Of a stretch of 64,000 nucleotides of DNA, positions 36,725 to 46,129 are shown piece by piece; the first letter of the stretch is position 1, and every line of letters starts with the position of its first letter. Origin of the DNA: JBBIJO01 sp037445895. Its GTDB lineage: Bacteria; Bacteroidota; Ignavibacteria; Kapaibacteriales; UBA2268. The stretch covers positions 1-64,000 of the forward strand of contig JBBIJO010000005.1 of NCBI GenBank assembly GCA_037445895.1, given 5' to 3'. Made by a program: the position numbers and the translations under genes. The notes under the pieces are model-generated. The model worked only from the letters and a program-made list of their open reading frames with translations. It was not told where the DNA came from and did no database searches.

Positions 36725-37987
36725 TTAATAAATATCCGTGGGAACTCTTTCTATATCAGCTCCGAGTTTAATTAACTTTTTATCGATAGATTCATACCCT
36801 CTATCTATATGATAAACTCGAAGAATCTCGGTTTCTCCTTCGGCAATTAAAGCACCAAGCACCAAAGCAGCGCTACCTCGTAAATCCGACCCCATAACAG
36901 ATGCTCCACTTAATGGTTTATCACCGTAAACAATTGCAGTATTTTCGCTCATTTCTATTTGAGCTCCAAGCCTTTGAAGTTCAGGAATATGTTTAAATCT
37001 ATCGGGATATATTGTTTCGGTAATTTTCGAAACTCCTTGCGCTTTCAACATAAATGCAACCCACTGCGACTGCATATCAGTAGGAAATCCTGGATAAACA
37101 GCAGTAGTAATATCGACTGGCTTGGGAGGTCCTTCCATTCTAATTGTTATTCTATCCTCGTAAATTTCCAATTCGCAACCGGCTTCCTCCAATTTAGAAA
37201 TAATCGAAGTAATATGATAGGGATTACATCGTTCAATTGTAACAACGCCCTCGGTTATTGCACCTGCAATAAGAAAAGTCCCAGCTTCGATTCTATCGGG
37301 AACAACAATCTCATTTACAGGAGTAAGTGCATCGACACCTTCAATTTCTAATGTATTGGTTCCTATGCCATCGATTTTGGCGCCCATTTTAACAAGAAAC
37401 TTTGCCAAAGCAGTTATTTCCGGCTCAATTGCAGCATTAGAAATTACCGTTGTCCCTTTTGCCAAAACCGAAGCCATTAAAATATTGCCAGTCGCGCCTA
37501 CACTGGGAACATCAAGATGAATTCTTGCACCTTGCAAACCATTCGAAGAAGCAACAACGTAGCCCCCTTCGATTTTCAGTTCAGCACCTAATTTTTCGAG
37601 TCCCTTTAAGTGTAAATCCACCGGTCTCGGACCCCACGCACACCCCCCAGGGAGAGAAACCTTAGCTTTTCCGAATCGCCCGACTAAAGGACCAAGAACA
37701 TAGAACGAAGCTCGCATTTTTTTAACATGTGTATAAGGCGCTTCGAAACTATTAATACGATAAGAATCGACCAAGAGTTCATCGCCATTAAGTTCAGAAT
37801 AAATACCCATATCGTTTAAGAGACGAGACATCGTCCATACATCACGTAAATTTGGAACATTTTTAAGTATATAAGTTCCCGGTGCAAGTATCGTCGCCGG
37901 CATCATTGCCAAGACACCGTTCTTTGCACCCGAAATCTTAACCTTTCCTTTAAGTTTTCTCCCCCCTCGAACGATAAATTTATCCAT
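36725..37987 (-). CDS. murA: UDP-N-acetylglucosamine 1-carboxyvinyltransferase (MurA)
   Basis: MurA transfers enolpyruvate from PEP to UDP-GlcNAc, the first committed step of peptidoglycan synthesis, in the cytoplasm. The start at ATG 37987 gives the expected FIVRGG; the frame opens at a TTG 12 bases earlier. K22-N23 (SGAKNG) and the catalytic Cys116 in GGCAWGPRPVDLH are intact, so the enzyme should be fosfomycin-sensitive (a Cys-to-Asp change gives resistance). Length ~420 residues is normal. It lies in a tight operon after bshA and a small membrane-barrel gene; both MurA and BshA use UDP-GlcNAc. Confidence 0.97.
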   Translation of the reverse strand: MDKFIVRGGRKLKGKVKISGAKNGVLAMMPATILAPGTYILKNVPNLRDVWTMSRLLNDMGIYSELNGDELLVDSYRINSFEAPYTHVKKMRASFYVLGPLVGRFGKAKVSLPGGCAWGPRPVDLHLKGLEKLGAELKIEGGYVVASSNGLQGARIHLDVPSVGATGNILMASVLAKGTTVISNAAIEPEITALAKFLVKMGAKIDGIGTNTLEIEGVDALTPVNEIVVPDRIEAGTFLIAGAITEGVVTIERCNPYHITSIISKLEEAGCELEIYEDRITIRMEGPPKPVDITTAVYPGFPTDMQSQWVAFMLKAQGVSKITETIYPDRFKHIPELQRLGAQIEMSENTAIVYGDKPLSGASVMGSDLRGSAALVLGALIAEGETEILRVYHIDRGYESIDKKLIKLGADIERVPTDIY

Positions 37988-38002
37988 TTCTTTTATCAAT
38001 AG

Positions 38003-38629
38003 TTACTTTCTAAAATTAAATAAATAACTCAAACCCAAAGAAAGCGAAGCGATTCGAGGATTAAAATTGTTATCGTTCGCCATACTACCGTTAACACTAT
38101 AATCTCCATATATAAGCAAATTCAATCTTCCAACTTCATCTTGTACAAGTGGAATTGCACCGCCAATCCTTAGTTGAAATATCGTATTTAAATCCTTTGT
38201 ATCGAAATTAACAACACTTGAACTCATATAACTACCTTTCCCAGAAAGAGGAATTCCAAGATTCAAAGAAAGGAAAAATCCCGAAAGGTATGTTCCAACA
38301 CCGATATTGAAATAATGAAATTCATTTCGCCAATTAATGCTCGAATTATTATAAAGTTTATACTTAAAGGCTGTCGTTAAATACGATAAATCCGCAATAA
38401 TACCAAAGTTCCTCTCGCTGCTAAATGGATAATAGAAAACTACACCGATATCTGGAAGCGGGCTAATTTGAAAATCGTTTTTAATTCCTTGTGGTGGATC
38501 GACTGTGTTCACACACCCTTTTCCCGAAACAAATAACCCCATTGACATCGGGAAAATGTCCTGTGAACTTGCATTAAATCGCAAAGCAAAGAAAAATAAA
38601 ATCGAAAACAACGACAAACGCTTTATCAT
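38003..38629 (-). CDS. Small outer-membrane beta-barrel protein
   Basis: A 208-residue protein with signal peptide (ILFFFALRFNASS, cleavage near residue 22) and alternating hydrophobic strands through the rest, including INWRNEFHYFNIGVGTYLSG and a final strand ending SYLFNFRK with a phenylalanine near the end. This fits the PorT-like/OmpA-like small barrels of Bacteroidota. No function is known. It sits between bshA (2 bases upstream) and murA (15 bases downstream), suggesting cotranscription. The function cannot be inferred from these neighbours. Confidence 0.7.
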   Translation of the reverse strand: MIKRLSLFSILFFFALRFNASSQDIFPMSMGLFVSGKGCVNTVDPPQGIKNDFQISPLPDIGVVFYYPFSSERNFGIIADLSYLTTAFKYKLYNNSSINWRNEFHYFNIGVGTYLSGFFLSLNLGIPLSGKGSYMSSSVVNFDTKDLNTIFQLRIGGAIPLVQDEVGRLNLLIYGDYSVNGSMANDNNFNPRIASLSLGLSYLFNFRK

Positions 38630-38631
38630 AA

Positions 38632-39759
38632 TTAAACCTCATTTATTAAACTTGAATACAAATTTAAATATTTTTCCAAAATAATTTGGGAGTCAAATTT
38701 ATGAATAGCTCGCAAACGCGCATTATTGGAAAATTCTAAATGTTTACTTTCATCTTGCAACAAAGCAAGCGACATTTCTGCCATTTTCTCAATATTACCA
38801 AACGGGACTAAATAACCGGTTTTATTTTCTTCGACGATTTCCGGCAAACCGCCAACATTGTAGGAAACAACAGGAACTTCGCAACTCATTGCTTCGAGAA
38901 CTGCTAACCCAAAACTTTCGATTTCGCTGGTTAGTAGGAAAATATCCGATATCGATAGCAATTCTACAATAGAAATTTGATTACCAAGAAAAAAAACGTC
39001 TTCTTCCAGTTGTAATTTCTGAACCAACGCTTCGACTTTTGGCATATCGGGGCCATCGCCGACCAGCACCAATTTTGCATCGATTTCTTTCTTAATTCTA
39101 AAGAAAACTTCAACGACATCGGTTACTCTCTTTACAGGGCGAAAATTTGAAATATGTAGGACAATCTTCTGAGTAGGAGTAGCAAATTCCCGGCGCAATT
39201 CAGGTAGATTCTCCTTCCTATAAAGAGAAGTATTGACAAAATTATGTATAACTTCAATAGGCTTCACCGGATTGAATTCTCTAACGGTTGAATGGTAAAG
39301 AAATTCCGAAACACAAGTAACCGCATCGGTTTTGTTTAACGAATATCGAACCAATGGCCGAAAAATAGGTTGAGTCCCCACTAAAGTTACATCGGTTCCA
39401 TGCAGAGTAGTCAATACTTTAACCTTATGAAAATCTTCGAGTATCTCTTTTGCCAAAATTCCACTTATCGTGTGGGGAATTGCATAATGACAATGAATAA
39501 TATCGATATTCTCTTTTTCTACTATCTCTACTATTTTCCCGGAAAGGGAAAGCGTGTAAAAATGGAATTCGAATAAAGGGTAGTTTGGTAATTCAACATT
39601 ATGGAAAAAAATATTTTCCTTAAATTTGTTTAATCTAACAGGTGTGGAGTAGCTTATAATATGAACTTTGTTACCTTTGGAAGCAAGATTCAATCCCAAT
39701 TCGGTAGCAATAATCCCACTCCCACCATAAGTTGGATAACAAACAATCGCGATTTTCAT
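38632..39759 (-). CDS. bshA: N-acetyl-alpha-D-glucosaminyl L-malate synthase (BshA)
   Basis: The frame extends upstream to 39897, but that part is a hydrophobic read-through; ATG 39759 begins MKIAIVCYPTYGGSGIIATE, the family N-terminus. The 375-residue GT4 enzyme joins UDP-GlcNAc and L-malate, the first step of bacillithiol, a low-molecular-weight thiol in many Bacteroidota and Firmicutes. HCHYAIPH, a C-terminal LLTSEIESFGLAVLEAMSC (with the E-x7-E signature) and VPVVSYNVGGLPEI are visible. BshB and BshC are not in this window. Divergent from YigZ by 22 bases; the operon continues to murA. Confidence 0.93.
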   Translation of the reverse strand: MKIAIVCYPTYGGSGIIATELGLNLASKGNKVHIISYSTPVRLNKFKENIFFHNVELPNYPLFEFHFYTLSLSGKIVEIVEKENIDIIHCHYAIPHTISGILAKEILEDFHKVKVLTTLHGTDVTLVGTQPIFRPLVRYSLNKTDAVTCVSEFLYHSTVREFNPVKPIEVIHNFVNTSLYRKENLPELRREFATPTQKIVLHISNFRPVKRVTDVVEVFFRIKKEIDAKLVLVGDGPDMPKVEALVQKLQLEEDVFFLGNQISIVELLSISDIFLLTSEIESFGLAVLEAMSCEVPVVSYNVGGLPEIVEENKTGYLVPFGNIEKMAEMSLALLQDESKHLEFSNNARLRAIHKFDSQIILEKYLNLYSSLINEV

Positions 39760-39781
39760 CTTTTGTAATAATTTGTAATAA

Positions 39782-40402
39782 ATGAAACACAACAATCTCA
39801 AAAATAACGAATATATCAAAACTATTAAAGAGAAATCTTCGATTGAAATTACAATAAAGCATTCGAAGTTTATAAGCAATGCATTTCCAACAAACAATGT
39901 CGAAGAAGCAAATCATATTTTAAAAGAAATACGAAAGCAATATTACGATGCAAATCATAACTGCTTTGCATACTTTATTGGCAATGACAAAAATGCTTTT
40001 CGTTCGAGCGACGATGGTGAGCCGAATGGCACTGCTGGAAAGCCCATTGCACAAGCAATACAAAATTTCGATTTAACAAATATACTTGTAATAGTAACTC
40101 GATATTTCGGTGGTGTTAAACTTGGAGCTTCCGGATTGTTTCGCGCCTATTTTGAATCGGCGAAAGAAGCTCTAACAAAAGCTGAAATAATTTACATCCC
40201 TATTACCGATATTATTTCTTTCACAATAGATTATTCAGCTTACTCTTTAATTCAAGATACAATCCACAGGTATTTAACCAACGTTAAAGAAAGTTTCGGA
40301 AATGCGATAGAGGTCGTAGCAGAAATCCCACAATACAATAAAGATGAAATCATAAAAAAGTTGATTAATTTGAGCAATGGTAAAATAGTATTTAATAAAT
40401 AG
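39782..40402 (+). CDS. YigZ/IMPACT (UPF0029) family protein
   Basis: A 206-residue protein. The signature SSDDGEPNGTAGKPI, followed by ILVIVTRYFGGVKLGASGL, marks the IMPACT/YigZ family, with a C-terminal ferredoxin-like DUF1949 domain (about residues 135-205). Eukaryotic IMPACT modulates stress signalling on the ribosome; the bacterial role is unproven, with links to translation and nucleic acids. It begins 22 bases from the divergent bshA and is followed by panC after 8 bases, so the two may be cotranscribed. Confidence 0.93.
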   Translation: MKHNNLKNNEYIKTIKEKSSIEITIKHSKFISNAFPTNNVEEANHILKEIRKQYYDANHNCFAYFIGNDKNAFRSSDDGEPNGTAGKPIAQAIQNFDLTNILVIVTRYFGGVKLGASGLFRAYFESAKEALTKAEIIYIPITDIISFTIDYSAYSLIQDTIHRYLTNVKESFGNAIEVVAEIPQYNKDEIIKKLINLSNGKIVFNK

Positions 40403-40410
40403 TATTTGCT

Positions 40411-41265
40411 ATGGAAATCGTTTACAAAGTTTCGGAAATGCAAAGGATTTCGGAAAAACATCGTATAAACGGCGACACAATCGTATGTGTGCCAACGATG
40501 GGGTATTTCCACGAAGGCCATCTTAATTTAATGCGAATTGCAAAAAATTATGGAAATATCGTTATAGTAACTTTATTTGTTAATCCAACTCAATTCGGAC
40601 CGAACGAAGATTATGAACGCTATCCAAGAAACTTCCAAAGAGACAAAGAGCTGGCACAATTGGTTGGAATTGATTATCTCTTTGCTCCATCAGTCGAAGA
40701 AATGTATCCTAATGGATATTTTAATAATGTAAAAGCAGCGAAATTTGCCAATAAATTGGAAGGTGTCAAACGTCCAGGTCATTTCGATGGAGTTGCCACT
40801 GTTGTTACTAAACTTTTCAATGCTACTAAACCGCATTACGCTATCTTTGGACAAAAAGATTTCCAACAAACTCTCGTTATTAAGCAGTTAATTCAAGATT
40901 TGTTATTTGATATAAAAATGGTTGTAGTCCCAACAGTCCGCGAAAATAATGGTCTTGCACTATCATCTAGGAATGCTTATCTTTCGCCGGATGAAAAAGA
41001 AAAAGCAACAACGATATTCAAATCAATCGCCAAAGGTATCGAAGCAATAGCTAATGGAGAAAAAAAGAAGCAATCTATCGAAGATTATGTGAAACATTCC
41101 TTGCTCTCCGTTCCTGGGATTAATATTGATTATGTATGTGCAGTGGAGTCCGATACATTCAACGAGCCAGAAGAATTTGTGCATGGACAAAAGGTAGCAA
41201 TTCTTGTTGCGGTTTATATAGGCAAGACTCGCTTAATCGACAATGCTATAGCTACTATCCTCTAA
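40411..41265 (+). CDS. panC: Pantothenate synthetase (PanC)
   Basis: The 284-residue enzyme condenses D-pantoate and beta-alanine with ATP, a step towards coenzyme A. The ATP-binding PTMGYFHEGHL (HxGH near residue 31-34), FVNPTQFGPNEDY, the pantoate site GHFDGVATVV, FGQKDFQQ and a KMSKS-like SSRNAYLSP are in place. Panb and panD are not nearby. It follows the YigZ gene on the same strand, and a hairpin likely to act as terminator follows eight bases after its stop. Confidence 0.96.
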   Translation: MEIVYKVSEMQRISEKHRINGDTIVCVPTMGYFHEGHLNLMRIAKNYGNIVIVTLFVNPTQFGPNEDYERYPRNFQRDKELAQLVGIDYLFAPSVEEMYPNGYFNNVKAAKFANKLEGVKRPGHFDGVATVVTKLFNATKPHYAIFGQKDFQQTLVIKQLIQDLLFDIKMVVVPTVRENNGLALSSRNAYLSPDEKEKATTIFKSIAKGIEAIANGEKKKQSIEDYVKHSLLSVPGINIDYVCAVESDTFNEPEEFVHGQKVAILVAVYIGKTRLIDNAIATIL

Positions 41266-41272
41266 ATAAGAG

Positions 41273-41297
41273 CAAGGGGCTACAATCCCCTTGTTTC
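41273..41297. terminator. Hairpin between panC and the convergent DUF1858 gene
   Basis: CAAGGGG (41273-41279) pairs with CCCCTTG (41287-41293) around a 7-base loop, then TTTC on the + strand and CTCTTATTT on the - strand. It can serve panC, and perhaps the DUF1858 transcript. The same GGGG/CCCC stem type occurs at 53299. Confidence 0.55.
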
Positions 41298-41359
41298 AGA
41301 TACAACTTTTATCTGCAATTTTTTAAAAATTATACCAAAAGCCTATATTCCCTCTTCCT

Positions 41360-41587
41360 TTAAGAATCTACTTGCTGCCCTTTCGAAAGTATAAAGTTCA
41401 AATCCTTAACCATACTATCGAGATTATCGGATGAATAACCTTTCGCAAGCACAATTTCTTCGAGAGTTCCCCAAATAGGCTCGCCGCAAATTAACGCTCG
41501 AATACCTTTATCCATCAAATATGAAACACTATCGGGCAAAATTCCGACAAGTTCCTCAATTGTTGTTTTTTTCGTTATCACCGACAT
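41360..41587 (-). CDS. DUF1858 protein (hybrid-cluster-associated disulfide domain)
   Basis: A 75-residue protein. TTIEELVGILPDSVSYL, GIRALICGEPIWGTLEE and LNFILSKG are the DUF1858 pattern, a small domain with a single Cys-containing motif (ICG) often tied to redox proteins. The frame allows ATG 41593 or 41587; AGGAGA lies only two bases before the first and eight before the second, so 41587 is preferred. It overlaps the DUF6132 gene's end on the same strand by 32 bases. The role is unknown. Confidence 0.8.
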   Translation of the reverse strand: MSVITKKTTIEELVGILPDSVSYLMDKGIRALICGEPIWGTLEEIVLAKGYSSDNLDSMVKDLNFILSKGQQVDS

Positions 41588-41774
41588 TTTCATTTCTCCT
41601 ATTTTTTGTCGGGAACAACAGTATAGCTCCTACGACTATACCTAATAAAGTTGAGACATAGGGATCGGACACTAACGAACAGGAACCGGTTCGACAGCCA
41701 ACAAAATCATAATATAAAAATCCAAGCAATCCTCCAACAACACTCCCTACAATTACCCGCAAGTATTTTTTCAT
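41556..41774 (-). CDS. DUF6132 family small membrane protein
   Basis: A 72-residue protein with two membrane helices (residues ~5-24 and ~40-55) joined by GCRTGSCSLVSDPYVS, which matches the DUF6132 signature GCxTGxCPIxxNPY, with two cysteines. It ends in a basic, polar tail. The family is common in Bacteroidota beside small redox or rhodanese-type genes. It overlaps the DUF1858 gene downstream, also cysteine-containing, so a shared thiol or sulfur role at the membrane is plausible but unproven. Confidence 0.75.
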   Translation of the reverse strand: MKKYLRVIVGSVVGGLLGFLYYDFVGCRTGSCSLVSDPYVSTLLGIVVGAILLFPTKNRRNENVGDNEKNNN

Positions 41775-41837
41775 AGAGTAACCTAAATAAATTCAGTTAA
41801 TTTCTTATATTACTATTAAGCAATAGTAACGTCATAG

Positions 41838-43079
41838 TTAACTAATTATTTTGAGTGCTTTCCCCACCGTTACAAATGCTTCAACAGCCTTTTCAATATG
41901 GTGTGGTTCGTGCGAAGCCGAAAGTTGAACGCGTATTCTATCCTTTCCCTTTGGGACCACGGGGAAAGAAAAAGCAATCACATAAACACCCTCTTCGAGT
42001 ATTCGATTTGCGAACTCCACTGCAATTTCGGAAGAGTTAGAATACCTACTGAACATAATTGGGACAATTGGATGGTCCCCGCGAGTTATGTCGAACCCAG
42101 CCTCGGTCATTACCTTTCGGAAGTATCTTGTATTTTGTTCAAGTTTGTCGCGTAAATAAGTAGATTCCATAAGAAGCTCCAATGCTTTCAACGTTGCGCC
42201 AACAACCGCAGGAGGAAGCGTATTCGAAAATAGATAGGGGCGGGCTTTATTGCGCATCCACTCAATTATTTCTTTTCTCCCAGAAATGCAACCACCGGAA
42301 GCACCGCCTAATGCTTTGCCAAATGTAGTTGTTATGATATCGATTTTCCCCATAACATTATGGTATTCGTGGGTTCCACGGCCCGTTTTACCCATAAAAC
42401 CTGTTGCGTGGCTATCGTCAACCATAACAAGCGCATCATATTTTTCTGCGAGTTCGACAATCTTGGGAAGATTAGCAATATCACCATCCATCGAAAAAAC
42501 TCCATCGGTAGCAATCAAACGGTAACGACAATCTTGCGCTTCCTGCAAACATCGCTCTAAACCTTTTGCTTCTTTCCCGGTAGCTGGGTCGGTTGTAATC
42601 TCGTCGCTCATATTATTGTGTGCATAAATCCATCGCTTAGCCTTTGCAAGACGAATCCCATCAATTATGGAAGCATGATTCAATGCATCTGTAATAATTG
42701 CATCTTCTTCGGTCATTAGTGGTTCGAAAACAGCACCGTTTGCATCGAAACACGAAGAAAACAAGATTGTTTCATCGGTTCCAAGAAACTCGCTCATTTT
42801 CTGTTCCAATTCCTTGTGAATATCTTGCGTTCCACAGATAAAACGAACAGACGACATACCATATCCCCGACTGTCAATTGCAGAGTGGGCAGCTTGAATC
42901 AATTTGGGATGCGAGGATAATCCTAAATAATTATTCGCGCAAAAATTAAGGACTTTTTTGCCACGAACAACTATTTCCGCCCCTTGTGGACTTTCAATAA
43001 TCCGTTCATATTTGTAAAGCTTTTGTTCTTCAAGCTTTACTAATTCAGAACGAAGGTGCTCTTTAATTCTACCATACAT
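41838..43079 (-). CDS. kbl: Glycine C-acetyltransferase (2-amino-3-ketobutyrate CoA ligase)
   Basis: A 413-residue PLP-dependent alpha-oxoamine synthase. It interconverts 2-amino-3-ketobutyrate plus CoA with glycine plus acetyl-CoA, in threonine breakdown. The N-terminal LNFCANNYLGLSSHP, SSVRFICGTQDIHKELE, DALNHASIIDG and the PLP-lysine TTTFGKALGGASGG are typical of Kbl rather than BioF or serine palmitoyltransferase. The partner threonine dehydrogenase (tdh) is not adjacent. It stands alone on this strand, with a plausible promoter about 55 bases upstream. Confidence 0.92.
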   Translation of the reverse strand: MYGRIKEHLRSELVKLEEQKLYKYERIIESPQGAEIVVRGKKVLNFCANNYLGLSSHPKLIQAAHSAIDSRGYGMSSVRFICGTQDIHKELEQKMSEFLGTDETILFSSCFDANGAVFEPLMTEEDAIITDALNHASIIDGIRLAKAKRWIYAHNNMSDEITTDPATGKEAKGLERCLQEAQDCRYRLIATDGVFSMDGDIANLPKIVELAEKYDALVMVDDSHATGFMGKTGRGTHEYHNVMGKIDIITTTFGKALGGASGGCISGRKEIIEWMRNKARPYLFSNTLPPAVVGATLKALELLMESTYLRDKLEQNTRYFRKVMTEAGFDITRGDHPIVPIMFSRYSNSSEIAVEFANRILEEGVYVIAFSFPVVPKGKDRIRVQLSASHEPHHIEKAVEAFVTVGKALKIIS

Positions 43080-43105
43080 ATTAAAACCTTGTTAACTTAA
43101 AAAAA

Positions 43106-43137
43106 ACAAATTAATCATCTTCGCAGTATAATACAAA
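43106..43137 (-). promoter_or_regulatory. Possible promoter of kbl
   Basis: On the - strand TTTG (plus 43134-43137) is followed after 20 bases by TAATTTGT (plus 43106-43113). The -33 element and spacing fit the Bacteroidota consensus; the -7 element is offset by one base. About 26 bases separate it from the kbl start. Confidence 0.35.
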
Positions 43138-43271
43138 CTGCTCGTTCAATTTCTCATTTAATTTATTGTTTAAAATATTACAAAAACAGTAACTTTTGCG
43201 TTATTACTTTAATTTTTTATTCAATTTTATTGATTTTTTGTATTTTAGTTTTTTAACAATCAGGTTTAGCT

Positions 43272-46100
43272 ATGAAACCCTTACGATTAGTTTCGTCTGT
43301 TATTATTTTCGCTTTAATCTGCAGTTTTCAACTCCTTTCACAGCCTCAAATTACATACAAATCTCTCGACGAACAAATGCCTATTGACCCAGCGATTCGC
43401 GTCGGCGTTCTTCCAAACGGTATGAAATATTATATCAAATATAACAAAAAGCCTGAAAAGCGTGCGGAATTAAGGCTCGTCGTCGATGCTGGCGCTGTGT
43501 GCGAAGATCCAGACCAAGACGGTTTAGCACACTTTTGCGAACATATGGCTTTCAATGGAACGAAAAATTTTCCAAAACAAGATTTGGTTAATTTCCTTGA
43601 ATCCATTGGAGTTAAATTTGGGCCGGATTTAAATGCTTACACAAGCTGGGACGAAACTGTTTATATGTTACAAATACCGACAGACGTCGAAGAGCAATTT
43701 TTGAATGGTTTTAAAATCCTCGAAGATTGGGCTCATAATGTTACATACGACAACGAAGAAGTCGATAAAGAACGTGGAGTCGTAATCGAAGAATGGCGAT
43801 TAGGACGCGGTGCCGACGAACGAGTTGAGCGACAGCACTACAAAAAGTTATTCTACAATTCGAAATACGCCGAACATGATGTTATTGGCGATACTGGCAT
43901 TTTGCGAAATGCTTCTTATAACGTTGTTAAACGCTTCTACAAAGATTGGTATAGGCCCGATTTAATGGCAATTATTGCTGTTGGGGATTTCGATGTGGAC
44001 AAAGTAGAAAGACTTATCAAAGAGCAATTTAGTAGCATACCGAAACGAGAAAATCCTCGTAAACGCGAATATTTAGAAATTCCTTACCACAAAGATGTTT
44101 TTATATCGGTAGCGAAAGACAAAGAACTGTCCTTCCCTCGTGTAGTTATTTACTTTAAAGACAAGAGGAAACCATTGGGCTCCTTCCTAAGTTATCGTGA
44201 ATCCTTAAAGTCGCAGTTATTTTCTACAATGCTCCAATACAGGCTGAACGAATACCTTCGAAAAGAGAATCCACCATTTAAATACTTTACATTTGCTACC
44301 GAAGGTCCCCTCGGAAGAAAAAACAGCATTTTTGCAATGTTTGCCGGAGCGCGGGGCGACGGAATCACCCTATGTGTCGAAACTTTACTTACCGAAGGCT
44401 TCCGTGTCCTTCAACATGGCTTTACCCCAACAGAATTTGAACGAGCTAAAAAAGAAACTTTACGCCAATACGAAAAATCATACCAAGAAAAAGATAAAAC
44501 TGAATCTCGAAATTTTGCATCCGAATTTGTCCGCAACTTCTTAACTAACGAAGCAATACCGGGTATAGAATATGAACTCGAAGTTGTTAAAAAATGGTTA
44601 CCAGAGATTACGCTCGACGAAGTAAACCAACTTGCAAATCAGTATATCAAAAAGGAAAACGCTGTTATTACTATCAGTGTCCCCGACCGTAACGACGTAG
44701 TTGTTCCAAGGGAAGAGGATATGTCTCGGCTATTTGTTACTCTTTCGAACAAAACATTGGACAAATACATAGACAAAGCACCAACCAAACCTCTTTTCAC
44801 AAAAAAGGTAAAAGAAGGAACGATTGTGTCGGAAAAGTTTATCCCAGAGCTTGGAATTTATGAGTTTATTTTGAGTAATGGTGCAAAAGTTGCTCTTAAA
44901 CCGACTGATTTCAAAAACGACGAAATTCTTTTCCGTGCTTTCAGTTGGGGAGGTCGCTCTTTGGTCTCCGATGCCGATTTTATTTCGTCGCTCGCCGCTG
45001 CGAATATAATTAATCGTAGTGGTTTAGGTAGCTTCAACCAAGACCAACTCGAAAAATACCTTGCCGATAAAATCGTTACTGTCACCCCTTCAATAAGTGA
45101 TTATTCAGAGGAATTCCGGGGTAATTCCTCGGTTAAAGATATGCAAACACTTTTCGAAATGATTCACCTTTATTTCACCGACCCACGCGTGGACAAAGAA
45201 GCCTTTAGTTCATATAAAACTCAGTTGCTTTCGGATATTGTCGATTCGCAAAACGATCCGGAGAGCATATTTTTTGATTCAGTCTCCTATATTCAATGGA
45301 ATCGCCACTTCCGAAAGAAACCTTGGACTAAAGAAATGGTAGAAACAATCGATATGAATAAAGCTTACGATATTTTTTCTCAAAGATATAACAATGCTGC
45401 AGACTTTGTGTTTTTGTTCGTTGGAAATTTCACACTCGATAGCATAAAACCTTTCATTACCAAATATATTGCTTCGCTACCAGCCGAAAAAACATTGGAA
45501 CAGTGGAAAGATGTTGGCTTGCGCGTTATTTCCGGAAAGCAAATTAAAGAAATTCACAAGGGAATCGAGCCCAAAAGTTATGTCTATATGACAATATCAG
45601 GTGACTTCGATTGGACATTCCGCGAAAGATTCCTCTTCACAGCGATGGCAAATCTTTTGAGGATTCGATTGCGCGAAGTTCTGCGCGAAGACAAAAGTGG
45701 GGTTTATGGGGTTGGAGTTTGGGGCAATCCTTTGAATATTCCCACCAAATACTACACTTTTAATATTTACTTTGGTTGCGACCCCAAGCGTGTTGACGAA
45801 CTGACCCAAGATGCTTTAGACATTTTAAAAGACGTAATAGAAAAAAAGCAAGAAGACAAATATTTAACAAAGGTAAAGGAAACATTCCGGAGAGAATTAG
45901 AAGTAAATTTGAAAGAAAACAGGTATTGGCTCGATAAAATCTACAATTACTATGCCTATAACGACCCAGTCGATATGATGAAACAAACAGAGCAGATGAT
46001 TGAGGACCTCACACTCGACGATATTCATAAAATTGCTCAAAAATACCTGAAGTTCGATAATTTTGCTAAGTTTATTCTTTATCCCGAAAATAGTAAATAA
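43272..46100 (+). CDS. Periplasmic M16 zinc peptidase, full-length two-half type
   Basis: A 942-residue protein with a signal peptide (about residues 1-24, SFQLLSQ). The zinc motif HxxEH is H87-F-C-E90-H91, with the distal ligand in VVIEEWRLG (about E174). The second half (~residues 520-935) is a matching inactive pair of M16 modules (FLFVGNFTLDSIKPFI), so one chain forms the whole clam-shell chamber, as in PqqL-like peptidases. It should degrade peptides in the periplasm. It is the first gene of a long + strand cluster. Confidence 0.93.
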   Translation: MKPLRLVSSVIIFALICSFQLLSQPQITYKSLDEQMPIDPAIRVGVLPNGMKYYIKYNKKPEKRAELRLVVDAGAVCEDPDQDGLAHFCEHMAFNGTKNFPKQDLVNFLESIGVKFGPDLNAYTSWDETVYMLQIPTDVEEQFLNGFKILEDWAHNVTYDNEEVDKERGVVIEEWRLGRGADERVERQHYKKLFYNSKYAEHDVIGDTGILRNASYNVVKRFYKDWYRPDLMAIIAVGDFDVDKVERLIKEQFSSIPKRENPRKREYLEIPYHKDVFISVAKDKELSFPRVVIYFKDKRKPLGSFLSYRESLKSQLFSTMLQYRLNEYLRKENPPFKYFTFATEGPLGRKNSIFAMFAGARGDGITLCVETLLTEGFRVLQHGFTPTEFERAKKETLRQYEKSYQEKDKTESRNFASEFVRNFLTNEAIPGIEYELEVVKKWLPEITLDEVNQLANQYIKKENAVITISVPDRNDVVVPREEDMSRLFVTLSNKTLDKYIDKAPTKPLFTKKVKEGTIVSEKFIPELGIYEFILSNGAKVALKPTDFKNDEILFRAFSWGGRSLVSDADFISSLAAANIINRSGLGSFNQDQLEKYLADKIVTVTPSISDYSEEFRGNSSVKDMQTLFEMIHLYFTDPRVDKEAFSSYKTQLLSDIVDSQNDPESIFFDSVSYIQWNRHFRKKPWTKEMVETIDMNKAYDIFSQRYNNAADFVFLFVGNFTLDSIKPFITKYIASLPAEKTLEQWKDVGLRVISGKQIKEIHKGIEPKSYVYMTISGDFDWTFRERFLFTAMANLLRIRLREVLREDKSGVYGVGVWGNPLNIPTKYYTFNIYFGCDPKRVDELTQDALDILKDVIEKKQEDKYLTKVKETFRRELEVNLKENRYWLDKIYNYYAYNDPVDMMKQTEQMIEDLTLDDIHKIAQKYLKFDNFAKFILYPENSK

Positions 46101-46129
46101 ATTTCTTGCTTAACCTAAAAGTTGAAAAA

